Source: Bacteroidales bacterium (lineage in GTDB: Bacteria; Bacteroidota; Bacteroidia; Bacteroidales; JAADJA01). Taken from it: a stretch of DNA of 49,148 bases. Numbering within the stretch: position 1 is the first letter of the stretch; every line of letters starts with the position of its first letter. Below are positions 36,501 to 44,493 of the stretch, piece by piece. The DNA lies in assembly GCA_020052415.1 (NCBI GenBank), contig JAGVPB010000087.1:1-49148 (forward strand). The letters are read 5' to 3'. The notes beneath the pieces were generated by a model. The model had not been told where the DNA came from, ran no database searches, and saw only the letters and a list, made by a program, of their open reading frames with translations. The translations under genes were made by a program, and so were the position numbers.

Positions 36501-39500
36501 CGGGGGCAACAGCGGGAACAGGCATATTTGCCATATTGCTTTGCAACCCGTTAAGGATAACCTGAGGGCTCCATGTTAAACCACCATCGGTAGAAGCCGA
36601 GAAATATATATCACCCCAGGGAGAAGGCGAATTCCAGCCACGGTCTTTGATCTCCACAATATATAGATTGTTAAAATAAGGACTTGAAGGATTGATATCG
36701 CAGGTAATTTGACACCGGTCGTTAAATCTGTAATTCGGATCAGGATTTCCAACCGGCGGACCATCTGTGGCTACTGCGATGGGTCCTGACCAGGTCACGC
36801 CGCCATCCGTTGATTTCTCAACATAGAGGCCGCTTGCCGGTCCATTTATCCAGTCATAATCAGTGGAAATATGTCCGACATATAGGTTGCCATTTGCATC
36901 TGCGGTCGCTGTCGGATCAAACTGATCAACAAAAAAACCGCCTCCATAAGGATCGGGAGGATATGACAAATGTGTGTTATTCCATGTAGCGCCTCCATCA
37001 TTGCTGTAAGCAATCCCGAGTCCCGGTCCGCCCGGATATGGCTCATCGTTATATGCAGCCAGCAACACAGCAGGAATACCGGGTTGAGTACCAGGTAACA
37101 GCGCCATTGAAATTTCATTTTGTGTGTATAATCCACCCGGATCAGGATCAACAGGAATATCGCCGGCTACGGCTCCAATAAGCACCTGATAGTCTTCCAC
37201 TTCGCCATTCGGGGCACAACCATAAGGGGCAAGATTACCCATAGTGCTGTATCTGTAGCGTGCAAAAGTACTTCCAAGGACAGCACCAGCCGGAACATTG
37301 AAACTAATAATATTTACAAAATTAAATGCTGCAAAATTTGTTATGATCTGTTCATTCGGATCCAACCAGTCACCGTCGGCATTGAAGTCTATCCACCCCT
37401 GGATTGCTCCGCCCGTTATAGAAACGGTAACAGTGACTGTAGCTGGATTACCAGGTATCAACGGAGTGTTCAGTACAACTCCCTCCTCATCGTCTGCACC
37501 GGCAGGATTATTATCATCTCCGGTGGCATTTGCATCAGGCTGCCCGTCAATTTCATAATCTATCTGAGCCCCCATATATATTCCCGGAGGTGGTTGAATA
37601 GCATGTCTTGCTCCATTGTTTACGGCAAGTGTTTGATAATTCAAATCAGGTGCATCACCATAGTCCATCATTTCGGGTTCCTGAACAAATACCATGTAAT
37701 CTTCCACTTCGCCATCTGGAGCCGGGCCGGTATATGCAAGGTTTTGCTGAGTGCTGAACCTGTATCTCATAAATGTTGTTCCAATTGCGGCATTAAGCGG
37801 AACGTTTACTGTCTGGTCGAATGTCCCTACAGCTAAAAATGGAACATTTGTAAATATTTGTTCTCCCGGATCAGCCCAGTCGTTGTCTATATTATAATCG
37901 AACCACGCATTGAGAAATCCGGGTCCGGTCACGGTTACCTTTACAGTATTGGCATGACCAGGAACAAAATTGCACGCCCACCATATACCATCTTCATCGT
38001 CAAACCCAAAAGGATTGTTATCATCTCCGGTTGCTGAGAAATCAGGTTGTCCATCTGGTTCCGGATCAATACTTACACCCATAAATGGTGGCACATTCTT
38101 GTGATATGCACCGTTCGAAATAAGAAGTGTTGGATAGAATGGGTCGGGAGCATCGCCAAAATCATACTCTCCCATAATGATCAAATAATCTTCTACTTCC
38201 CCATTTGGCACAGGACCGAAACTTGGAATATTGGGCATGGTGGCATAGCGGAACCTGGCATAGGTTGTTCCCAACATAGCGCCTGCGGGAACGTTAAAAT
38301 TATAAGGACTAATTAGAGCAGGTGGATTTATATTGGAAATAATTTGCTCTCCGGGATCAGTAAAATCACCATCTGTATTGAAATCAATCCATCCCTGCTG
38401 AAATCCTCCCATCATGTTAACAGTTATTGTTACAGTAGCGATTTGTCCCGGATTCATAGGTGTGTTAAAAACAACTCCATCTTCATCATCCATAGCTCCT
38501 ATTGGATTAAAATCATCACCTGAAGCACTGGCATTTGGCTGTCCATCAATTTCCAAATCCCTGATGTTTCCCATAAAAACAAGGGGTCCAATATTATCAT
38601 GCCTGGCACCGTTCGAAACAGCAAGAGTTTTATAATTTACATCGGGTGCATCGCCATAATCCATCAATTCAGGTTCCTGGATCGTGATTTGGTAATCCTC
38701 CACTTCACCATCAGGCGCCAGGCCGGTATATCCAAGATTCTGTTGTGTGCTGAACCTAAACCTTGCGAAGGTATTTCCAATTAAAGCATTTGCCGGAACT
38801 ACCATTGACAAATCTGTGGTGCCTGCACCCAAAAACTGATTTGTGAATATTTTTTCATTTGCGTCTGCCCAGCTTCCGTTTTTATTAAAATCCATCCACG
38901 CATTAAGATATCCTGAACCCGAAGTTGTTACCCTGATAGTATTACCCTGACCTGGTACGAAATTGAATGGCCACCATATCCCGTCTTCGTCGTCTAATCC
39001 CGGGGGATTAATATCATCTCCTGTTGCTGTTGCATTGGGTTGTCCGTTAGCCTCTACATCTATTAAGGCGCCGAGCATCAATCCGGTATTCGTGTGCCTT
39101 GCTCCACCGGATGCCAATAAAGTGGGATAGGTAGGATCCGGCGCATCACCATATTCATAAGAAAGTGTAAAGTTCATTATGGCTGCCTGTATGTTTGGCC
39201 TGGGGCCTATATTTCCAATAGGAGGTGTTATTTGAGCAGTACCCCAGGTAACTAAATGAGTCCTCATATATGAAGGGGTTGGCGGGGTAGCGGATATATT
39301 TGCAAGGTAATAACCCTCGGCACAAGCCAGAGCACCGGCAACAATGGGTGAAGCGCTGGATGTTCCGCTAAAGGTTGATGTATAATAATTATTGATACCT
39401 TCTGCACTATACAAATCACCATAACCTGTGGTCACAACATTCTCGCCCCAACCTTGTAAATCGAATCGTGGACCATAACTGGAAAAGGAAAGTTTCTGAA

Positions 39501-40635
39501 GATTTCCTTCAGGCCACGTTCCACCCGAATATGCTCCTCCGGCCCCAACAATGATGGCGCCGGAATTTCCAAACCAGGTTAAAGTCCCTGTGTCAAAACT
39601 GCCGTTGCCACCTGCTTCAACAACATGAATTCCATTGGCAATAGCATTCACTATGGCTGCATATACACCATTATTCGTCTGTGCTGATGGAGAGTAATTC
39701 AACCACCATTCAATGGGAATATAAGACCCTGCTCCTGTACCTGAATAATCCCATTGCTGTTCGAGCAGGATAATATCTCCGGCATTCAGGTTAGCAATAG
39801 CGATCGCAATAGCACCAGGAACATTCCATGTAGGAGATGGTAAACCATAATAAGTGCCGCAGGTTTTAAGGTTGGATCCATAACAAATTCCTGTGGTCCC
39901 CCATCCGTTACTGTTTGCTACAAGTTCTCCGATGACTGCTGTACCGTGATTGTTATTGCTAAAAGGATCGGCGACATTTGTATTTATTTGAGAACCGAAC
40001 CCTTTCGTAACGTCTGCATGGTTATAATTCCAGCTATATTCCAAATCGCAAATAGTCACTCCGGTTCCGGTTCCGCCGCTTTGCGTCCATGCATATAGTG
40101 CTTCTACACCTGATGGATTATTGGTTGCAGGATACAGATACCCCTGCTGACTCTGGTAGTTGGGGGGTAATGGCGGTATAACCGGTTTAGGTACTGGTCT
40201 CGCAAGATAAATTCCCGGTAGCGACTCAAGAGTTTGAGAAATATTCCAGATATTCTTGCCTTTTGGAATCTGAAGCCTGTAAATATTGTTCAGGTTATAA
40301 ATATCCTCACCTGTGTTTCTTTCGCCGTTTACTTCCCAATCATCAATCGTGGATTCAGGCACCTCGGTAAACCTATACCACTGATGCCATTCCAGTTCAT
40401 TCAAAACCTGATCTGTTCCCTGCAATGCCTGGGTCGACAGGTCAATCAGATTTCCATTTCGTAATCGTACCTTTGATTCGCTTGTGAACATCACTTCTAT
40501 CCAATCTTCTTCACAGAGATAAGTTTGGATAGATTGTTGACCTGAATTTTCTCCATTGTTTTGCGGATAAACCGGATAAATGAAAAAATCCTGAAGGCAA
40601 AAGCCCAGAAATGAAAGTAGAAGAATCTTTTTCAT
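33571..40635 (-). CDS. Giant secreted subtilisin-like protease with GEVED units, Asp-box repeats and dockerin-like module
   Basis: 2354 residues from ATG 40635 (signal MKKILLLSFLGFCLQDFF...YPQ; 22 extra upstream residues are unlikely). The prodomain and S8 domain parallel the gene at 4794-9416: Asp in TICDLEYSWNYNHADV, His in NNHGTAVIGE, Asn in EAGGNGSF, Ser in GTSSASPIVAGAL (about 426). Four GEVED units (about 490-1160) lead to a propeller-like region with six Asp-box/BNR motifs (SNDGGATW, STDGGVTW, STDGGLTW, STDGGTTW, STDGGMTW, STDGGNSF; about 1165-1595). Then come GEVED unit 5, a beta-sandwich of about 200 residues (DDWQCNGGVVTDIHWWG), GEVED unit 6 and the recurrent module ending VPNLGQGTKVP. 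BNR repeats are typical of sialidases and glycan-binding propellers, but no sialidase Arg triad was recognised. It is probably a surface or secreted protease with glycan-binding parts. Confidence 0.88.
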   Translation of the reverse strand: MKKILLLSFLGFCLQDFFIYPVYPQNNGENSGQQSIQTYLCEEDWIEVMFTSESKVRLRNGNLIDLSTQALQGTDQVLNELEWHQWYRFTEVPESTIDDWEVNGERNTGEDIYNLNNIYRLQIPKGKNIWNISQTLESLPGIYLARPVPKPVIPPLPPNYQSQQGYLYPATNNPSGVEALYAWTQSGGTGTGVTICDLEYSWNYNHADVTKGFGSQINTNVADPFSNNNHGTAVIGELVANSNGWGTTGICYGSNLKTCGTYYGLPSPTWNVPGAIAIAIANLNAGDIILLEQQWDYSGTGAGSYIPIEWWLNYSPSAQTNNGVYAAIVNAIANGIHVVEAGGNGSFDTGTLTWFGNSGAIIVGAGGAYSGGTWPEGNLQKLSFSSYGPRFDLQGWGENVVTTGYGDLYSAEGINNYYTSTFSGTSSASPIVAGALACAEGYYLANISATPPTPSYMRTHLVTWGTAQITPPIGNIGPRPNIQAAIMNFTLSYEYGDAPDPTYPTLLASGGARHTNTGLMLGALIDVEANGQPNATATGDDINPPGLDDEDGIWWPFNFVPGQGNTIRVTTSGSGYLNAWMDFNKNGSWADANEKIFTNQFLGAGTTDLSMVVPANALIGNTFARFRFSTQQNLGYTGLAPDGEVEDYQITIQEPELMDYGDAPDVNYKTLAVSNGARHDNIGPLVFMGNIRDLEIDGQPNASASGDDFNPIGAMDDEDGVVFNTPMNPGQIATVTITVNMMGGFQQGWIDFNTDGDFTDPGEQIISNINPPALISPYNFNVPAGAMLGTTYARFRYATMPNIPSFGPVPNGEVEDYLIIMGEYDFGDAPDPFYPTLLISNGAYHKNVPPFMGVSIDPEPDGQPDFSATGDDNNPFGFDDEDGIWWACNFVPGHANTVKVTVTGPGFLNAWFDYNIDNDWADPGEQIFTNVPFLAVGTFDQTVNVPLNAAIGTTFMRYRFSTQQNLAYTGPAPDGEVEDYMVFVQEPEMMDYGDAPDLNYQTLAVNNGARHAIQPPPGIYMGAQIDYEIDGQPDANATGDDNNPAGADDEEGVVLNTPLIPGNPATVTVTVSITGGAIQGWIDFNADGDWLDPNEQIITNFAAFNFVNIISFNVPAGAVLGSTFARYRYSTMGNLAPYGCAPNGEVEDYQVLIGAVAGDIPVDPDPGGLYTQNEISMALLPGTQPGIPAVLLAAYNDEPYPGGPGLGIAYSNDGGATWNNTHLSYPPDPYGGGFFVDQFDPTATADANGNLYVGHISTDYDWINGPASGLYVEKSTDGGVTWSGPIAVATDGPPVGNPDPNYRFNDRCQITCDINPSSPYFNNLYIVEIKDRGWNSPSPWGDIYFSASTDGGLTWSPQVILNGLQSNMANMPVPAVAPDGTVYVCWMDYNVQTGGTGTIYLDISTDGGTTWLASDIMVRTVNLPPLRLNGGSDVLAKGAAVIDVSPFNSQEIYLTWAEQNMLTMDEADIYFIKSTDGGMTWSMPMRVNDDITVNDQILPWMDVKPNGIIDIAWYDRRNDLADMKWDVYIAMSTDGGNSFNANQIITNVNSSSPNTPSGLWMGEYLGLVTDNSYAYLTFCQALNDAKGDIYFDKIQNPEMHEIDYGDAIDPSYPTLLSNNGARHIIDGLTFLGGTIDPDGDGQPDPNALGDDNDEGDDEDGVSFNWALGVGNPCKITVIASVAGGYLNGWIDFNLNGNWSDPGEQIFIDLPLVAGSNDLSFIVPLNAAPGWTFARFRFSTLAGLSYTGLASDGEVEDYYIEITENPDYKWYQYPDVTLPGLHAHDAVIPPYQSIILADDWQCNGGVVTDIHWWGNYELDPLGQEKRGSGINYFHISIHQDDPSGTCLPLEPEVAGYTVPFSAGIEQNTGLLNNEGCPIYYYQFILPSAFNQEFGARYWIDISAFANDANNPALWRWQESRRSYFPILCGAANKSNPNPGTWSTIQWGSASPYRYSDMAFIITSVEYPDIDYGDASDPPYPTLTLNNGARHILDGITYLGVSVDPDPDGQPHPNALGDDNGGIDDEDGVTVIFPLTPGGTGGFDVTASVPGMLNGWIDYNANGFWGDPGEQVFIDQGLFPGSNWMFVFVPSNAQIGKTNARFRFSSVGGLSYTGLAPDGEVEDHEITIEGDVDIILKVFLEGPYVGTNMTTNLNNMGVIPLNQPYNSDPAAVWYYTGTENVPSIPNTDITDWILVEFRDAPTAAMATRATMTGMQAAFIKKNGSVVAMDGASPIKFNGVFQHNLYVVIWHRNHLGVLSATPLVPSGINQYSYDFTSGAGQAYLNGHKNLGGGVYGMYGADGAPNQLINLTDKTTVWAPQVGTRGYKMGDFNLNGHVNNPDKNNVWVPNLGQGTKVP
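37180..39165 (-). repeat. Four GEVED units arranged as a duplicated two-unit block
   Basis: Units begin near 39165, 38664, 38166 and 37670, about 498 bases apart. Units 1 and 3 share DDEDGIWW and NFVPG, while units 2 and 4 share GVVFNTP/GVVLNTP, PATVTVTV and GWIDFN. The period of best likeness is thus two units (about 1 kb), pointing to duplication of a pair rather than of single units. Confidence 0.8.
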
Positions 40636-40846
40636 AACATTTGGTTTAAAGTTTATGTTAACTTTTTCATTGTGATTCAAGGCATTTAATACATTAATCA
40701 ACCTGAAATATTGAACCCGCTAAGATATGAAAATATAGGCCGCATGTCAAGCTTTTTGTTGAGAAACATCTGGACTTGAGATTTTTCTATCAGAAAAAAG
40801 TCTGAAAAAAATAATGGTGAGAAAAAAAGGTGATTAAAAAGGCAGT

Positions 40847-42349
40847 TTACTTCCGGTTCTCAATCCTGTGAATTCCGGCTTTTGCTTTTTGATTGATGCT
40901 GTTTCGGTACTCTTCGTTTTCCATGGATTGTGCCTGCTCATAATAATAGGCAGCTTTGGTGAAATCACCTTTGTTTTCGTAAATCATGCCAAGCTGCAGA
41001 GCTGAATTGGCGGCAAAATAATAGGGGGATTCCGAGCCATTTTCAATGGTTCTGGTATAGAAAGATACGGAATTGTCAATTTTCCCCCATTCATGATAAA
41101 TTCTTCCGATCCGATAGGAAAACTCAAGGGAATCGCGTGAATTCTTTAAAAAACCTGTTGTTTTGGAGCCTGTAATGGCTATCAGGGCCTTGTCATAATA
41201 ACCGCCATCGGATAACAAACGAGCTCTCAGCAGGTAAATGTTTGGAACTATGCCTCTTTCAGCTTCGCGCTCTGCCTGGATATCAGCATCAACAACAGTA
41301 TTGCCGTATTGAGTCACTTTTGCCATGTATTCATTGTATTTGGCAATATTTTCATTTACAAGATAAAACCAGGCTAATTTCTGATAGGTATCTTTGATAT
41401 AATTTATGCCCTTAAAGCTGACTATATATTTGAGGAAGTATTTGTCAGCGTCGGCGTCCAGCCGGTGAAGCTTTGCCAGACCGGTCAGATAGTCGAGGAA
41501 ATAAAATGGAAAATATTCATCACCGGAAGGCCTTGAAGTTAAAAGACTGATAGCCTTATCATTCATTCCGTTATCGGAATAGATGCGTGAGACTGCATAA
41601 ATTGCCAAAGGGCTTTGCAAACCAGACTGATCGGATTCAATAAGCTTAATGTAATCAAGAGCCTTTTGCTTATCGGTTGACAGGTTCATCTGGATAAAAC
41701 TCAGGTAGAACAAACACTCCGCTTTATAATGGCCCATTTCTTTATTCGTCATGGAAGCATTTAAAACTTTTAATATCTCCTTAACTCCCTGGTCAATGGT
41801 TCCTTCAATACCGATCAGCTTTTTAATCCAGTTATAATTGTCGGGTATAGTTCCAATAAAGGTGTGCAGCAGCCCAAGGTTGATCAGGTTAGGGAGAAAT
41901 TCAGGATGTTGTTCATTGTTTTCCTCGAGTAATCTGTAAGCCTTATTGATTTCCAAAGCTGCAGTAGTGTATTCTTTAAATTTGCCTCTTGCAACTGCCC
42001 ATTGAAGATAAGTCTGAGCGAGGCAATAACGATAATATGGTGAATTTTCATCACCTTTTTTGAGTCGTTCGATAATGTCATCTTTAAGATCGTCATATTT
42101 GTTGAAAGTTACTTCTTCCTCGGCAATGAAAATGGTGAGAAAATAAATGTAATTATCAAGCAAATACGGAATATTGTTGCCAGGATTTGCGGTTTTTTCA
42201 TGCTCAATCAACTTTTTACCCTCTTTGAATTTAAGACTGATGATTTCAGTGTATGCATCCCTACAGTTCTGGTTAAAATCATAATGATATTGACTATAGC
42301 TTATCCCGGATGCAAGTAACAGTATGCTGATGAGAAGTGTCTTTTGCAT
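40847..42349 (-). CDS. Exported TPR-fold protein, function unknown
   Basis: 500 residues with a signal peptide (MQKTLLISILLLASGISYSQ) and helical repeat sequence throughout. The clearest TPR-like motifs are near the C-terminus (AANSALQLGMIYENKGDFTKAAYYYEQAQSM) and around RIGRIYHEWGKIDNSVSFY. The N-terminal part (FNQNCRDAYTEIISLKFKEG, YLLDNYIYFLTIF, LAQTYLQWAVARGKFKEYTT) is a recurring Bacteroidota layout without a known activity. It lies downstream of the zinc-ribbon gene but behind a terminator hairpin, so it probably has its own promoter. TPR folds bind proteins, so a periplasmic scaffold or sensor role is the most one can infer. The 145-212 bases on its downstream side hold nothing recognisable. 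Confidence 0.75.
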   Translation of the reverse strand: MQKTLLISILLLASGISYSQYHYDFNQNCRDAYTEIISLKFKEGKKLIEHEKTANPGNNIPYLLDNYIYFLTIFIAEEEVTFNKYDDLKDDIIERLKKGDENSPYYRYCLAQTYLQWAVARGKFKEYTTAALEINKAYRLLEENNEQHPEFLPNLINLGLLHTFIGTIPDNYNWIKKLIGIEGTIDQGVKEILKVLNASMTNKEMGHYKAECLFYLSFIQMNLSTDKQKALDYIKLIESDQSGLQSPLAIYAVSRIYSDNGMNDKAISLLTSRPSGDEYFPFYFLDYLTGLAKLHRLDADADKYFLKYIVSFKGINYIKDTYQKLAWFYLVNENIAKYNEYMAKVTQYGNTVVDADIQAEREAERGIVPNIYLLRARLLSDGGYYDKALIAITGSKTTGFLKNSRDSLEFSYRIGRIYHEWGKIDNSVSFYTRTIENGSESPYYFAANSALQLGMIYENKGDFTKAAYYYEQAQSMENEEYRNSINQKAKAGIHRIENRK

Positions 42350-42380
42350 AAATAATAAAGTTAAGTCGAACGTAAAAATA

Positions 42381-42414
42381 AAAAAAGAGGGGAATATATT
42401 TAAAACCCCTCTTT
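42381..42414 (-). terminator. Intrinsic terminator after the Nif3/zinc-ribbon pair
   Basis: Stem AAAGAGGGG (42384-42392) pairs with CCCCTCTTT (42406-42414), loop of 13 bases. On the minus strand the stem runs straight into a T-rich tract. It begins 20 bases after the stop of the zinc-ribbon gene and separates it from the TPR-fold gene. Confidence 0.8.
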
Positions 42415-42433
42415 CATACGAATAAAACTATTT

Positions 42434-43270
42434 TTAGTTTTCCTTGCTTATGAGGTTTGAAATTGCCTCATCTACTATGATTCTTCCGCAATATTCACAC
42501 ACAATAATCTTCTTATGCATGCGAATATCCAATTGCGACTGAGGTGGAATTTTATTAAAACAACCTCCACAGGCATCCCTCTCAATATGTACAACAGCCA
42601 AACCATTCCTAGCGTTTTTCCGAATCCTTTGATATGCGTTTAAAAGTCTGTCTTCGATAAATTTATGATTTTCATTTGATTTTCGAATCAGTTCATTTTC
42701 ATCTTTTTCAGTATCGGAAATTATATCATTTAGTTCGCCTTTTTTAGCAACAAGGTCATTTTTCCTCTCATCAAGTATTACTTTCGATTTAGTAATATCT
42801 TCCTTGATGGTATCCAGCTTAAAGGTAAACTCTTTTATTCTTTTTTCGCTGAGTTGAATTTCAAGTGTCTGGAATTCAATTTCTTTGGAAAGGGAATCAT
42901 ATTCGCGGTTATTTCTTACTTCATTTTGCTGCTGTTCATATTTTTTTATCATTGTTTCACTTTCCTTCATCGAATTTTTTTTGTCAGTGATCTGCTTTTT
43001 CAAGTCTTCCGACTCTTCCATGAAATTGCTGATCCTGGTTTCAAGTCCGGCAATCTCATCCTCCAGATCCTGGACTTCAAGAGGAAGCTCACCACGGACA
43101 ATCCTTATTCTGTCAATCTGAGAATCTATTTGTTGCAGCGTGTACAATGCAATCAGTTTCTGCTCAATCGTAATTTCTTCTTCTGTTTTTTCAGCGATAA
43201 TCGTGGAAGGCTTTACTGGTTCTTCCAGGATGGTTTTTTCTGCCTTAGTTTCTTTTATTTTTTTTGCCAT
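42434..43270 (-). CDS. Coiled-coil protein with C4 zinc ribbon (zf-RING_7 / CdsZ-like)
   Basis: 278 residues. A charged N-terminal extension (KKIKETKAEKTILEEPVKP) precedes a conserved start (IEQKLIALYTLQQIDSQIDR). A long antiparallel coiled coil follows (LEDEIAGLETRISNFMEESE to KGELNDIISDTEKDENEL). A zinc ribbon closes it, with CGGC and CEYC pairs (DACGGCFNKIPPQSQ, IIVCEYCGRIIVDEA). The family occurs in Bacteroidota directly downstream of nif3-like genes, as here (11-base gap), so the two are almost surely one operon. Members have been linked to nucleic-acid or secretion-chaperone roles in other bacteria; the function in this phylum is not settled. No signal peptide, so cytosolic. The start is the only sensible ATG. 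Confidence 0.88.
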   Translation of the reverse strand: MAKKIKETKAEKTILEEPVKPSTIIAEKTEEEITIEQKLIALYTLQQIDSQIDRIRIVRGELPLEVQDLEDEIAGLETRISNFMEESEDLKKQITDKKNSMKESETMIKKYEQQQNEVRNNREYDSLSKEIEFQTLEIQLSEKRIKEFTFKLDTIKEDITKSKVILDERKNDLVAKKGELNDIISDTEKDENELIRKSNENHKFIEDRLLNAYQRIRKNARNGLAVVHIERDACGGCFNKIPPQSQLDIRMHKKIIVCEYCGRIIVDEAISNLISKEN

Positions 43271-43281
43271 AAAAAATTGTC

Positions 43282-44376
43282 TTATAGATAATTAACTGAA
43301 TTTGTATTCAATTCAGAAATGAGGACTGCAAAAGTAGAAAAATTTTTAATTAATATATTATAAATTAATTCTTTTGCAAATTGTTCACTTTCATAATGTC
43401 CGATATCCGCGATCACAATTTCACCATCCGTTTCAAAAAAATTATGATATTTCACGTCAGAAGTAACTAAAAAATCGGCTCCGGCTTTTATTGCATCATT
43501 AATAAGGAAACTACCCGAGCCACCACAAACTGCAATTCTCCCGGCTTTTTTTCCTATCAATTTCGAATGCCTAATAATCGTTGAGCCAAATGTTTTTTTC
43601 AGGAGGTTCAGAAAATCGGGTTCACTGATTTCCCGGCTGAGTTCACCGACCATTCCAGTTCCGGCTCTTAAATATTCGTTACCGAGGTTATAAAGGTCAT
43701 AAGCAACTTCTTCGTAAGGGTGCGCGGCATGCAAGGCGCCAAGTACATCAGATTCCAGGTAAACCGGATAAATCGTTTCAATCCTGATTTCATTTTCATA
43801 GTGTAGCTTACCCCTTTCGCCAACATAAGGATTTGAGTCTTCTGATCCTCTGAAAGTCCCGGTTCCCGCAGCATTGAAACTGCAACTATCGTAATTGCCA
43901 ATGTGTCCGGCACCCGCGTTGAATAAAGCTGTCCTAACTTTTTCGGCATCACTTACCGGACAAAATGTTACCAGCTTACGAAGAATATCACCTTTTGGAA
44001 CAAGGATTCTGATATTATTAAGGCCAAGTTTATTACAAAGAATTGCATTGATACCGGCAAATGAATTATCCAGGTTGGTATGGATGGCATAAATTGAAAT
44101 TTTATTTCTTATGGAGGTTTCAACAATTCGTTCAGTTGCATTTTTCCCCGTAATGCTTTTTATACCGTTGAAAATAACCGGATGATGCGAAATAATTAAT
44201 TCACTGTCTTTACTAATGGCTTCCTTTACAACTTCTTCGGTTACGTCCAGAGTAACCAGTACCTTATTTATTTCATTTCCGGGATTACCGAGTAGTAATC
44301 CTGAATTGTCCCAGGATTCCTGAAGATAAAGCGGAAAGTTGGATTCAAGTAATCTTATAATTTCAGATAATTTCAT
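43282..44376 (-). CDS. Nif3-like dinuclear metal-centre protein
   Basis: 364 residues from ATG 44376 (a TTG two codons upstream is less likely). N-terminal family motifs are SWDNSGLLLG, ISHHPVIF (metal-binding His pair) and YAIHTNLDN. The C-terminal half supplies VTSDVKYHNFFET and IADIGHYESEQFA, whose His and Glu complete the two-metal site. The insert of about 100 residues between them (VTFCPVSDAEKVRTALFNAG, GTFRGSEDSNPYVG, HAAHPYEEVAYDLY) is the PII-like domain of the longer Nif3 class. The family forms hexamers. Its enzymatic role is unproven in general (often annotated GTP cyclohydrolase I type 2 / NGG1-interacting). It is first in an operon with the zinc-ribbon gene. All expected motifs are present. 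Confidence 0.92.
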   Translation of the reverse strand: MKLSEIIRLLESNFPLYLQESWDNSGLLLGNPGNEINKVLVTLDVTEEVVKEAISKDSELIISHHPVIFNGIKSITGKNATERIVETSIRNKISIYAIHTNLDNSFAGINAILCNKLGLNNIRILVPKGDILRKLVTFCPVSDAEKVRTALFNAGAGHIGNYDSCSFNAAGTGTFRGSEDSNPYVGERGKLHYENEIRIETIYPVYLESDVLGALHAAHPYEEVAYDLYNLGNEYLRAGTGMVGELSREISEPDFLNLLKKTFGSTIIRHSKLIGKKAGRIAVCGGSGSFLINDAIKAGADFLVTSDVKYHNFFETDGEIVIADIGHYESEQFAKELIYNILIKNFSTFAVLISELNTNSVNYL

Positions 44377-44493
44377 GATCAACTGAATTATTACCCTCCA
44401 AAATTAATTTAAATACGATTCAAATTCACTGACAGTTTAATATAGCCACTGATGGATTAACGGGATAAAGTTCTAAATAAGATAAACAGCCAA

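Noticed and set aside
44383-44430. TAATTTTG and GGAGG upstream of the Nif3-like gene as promoter and ribosome site
   Set aside because: The GGAGG is about 17 bases from the ATG and the -33 partner would be at a 14-base spacing, so neither fits.
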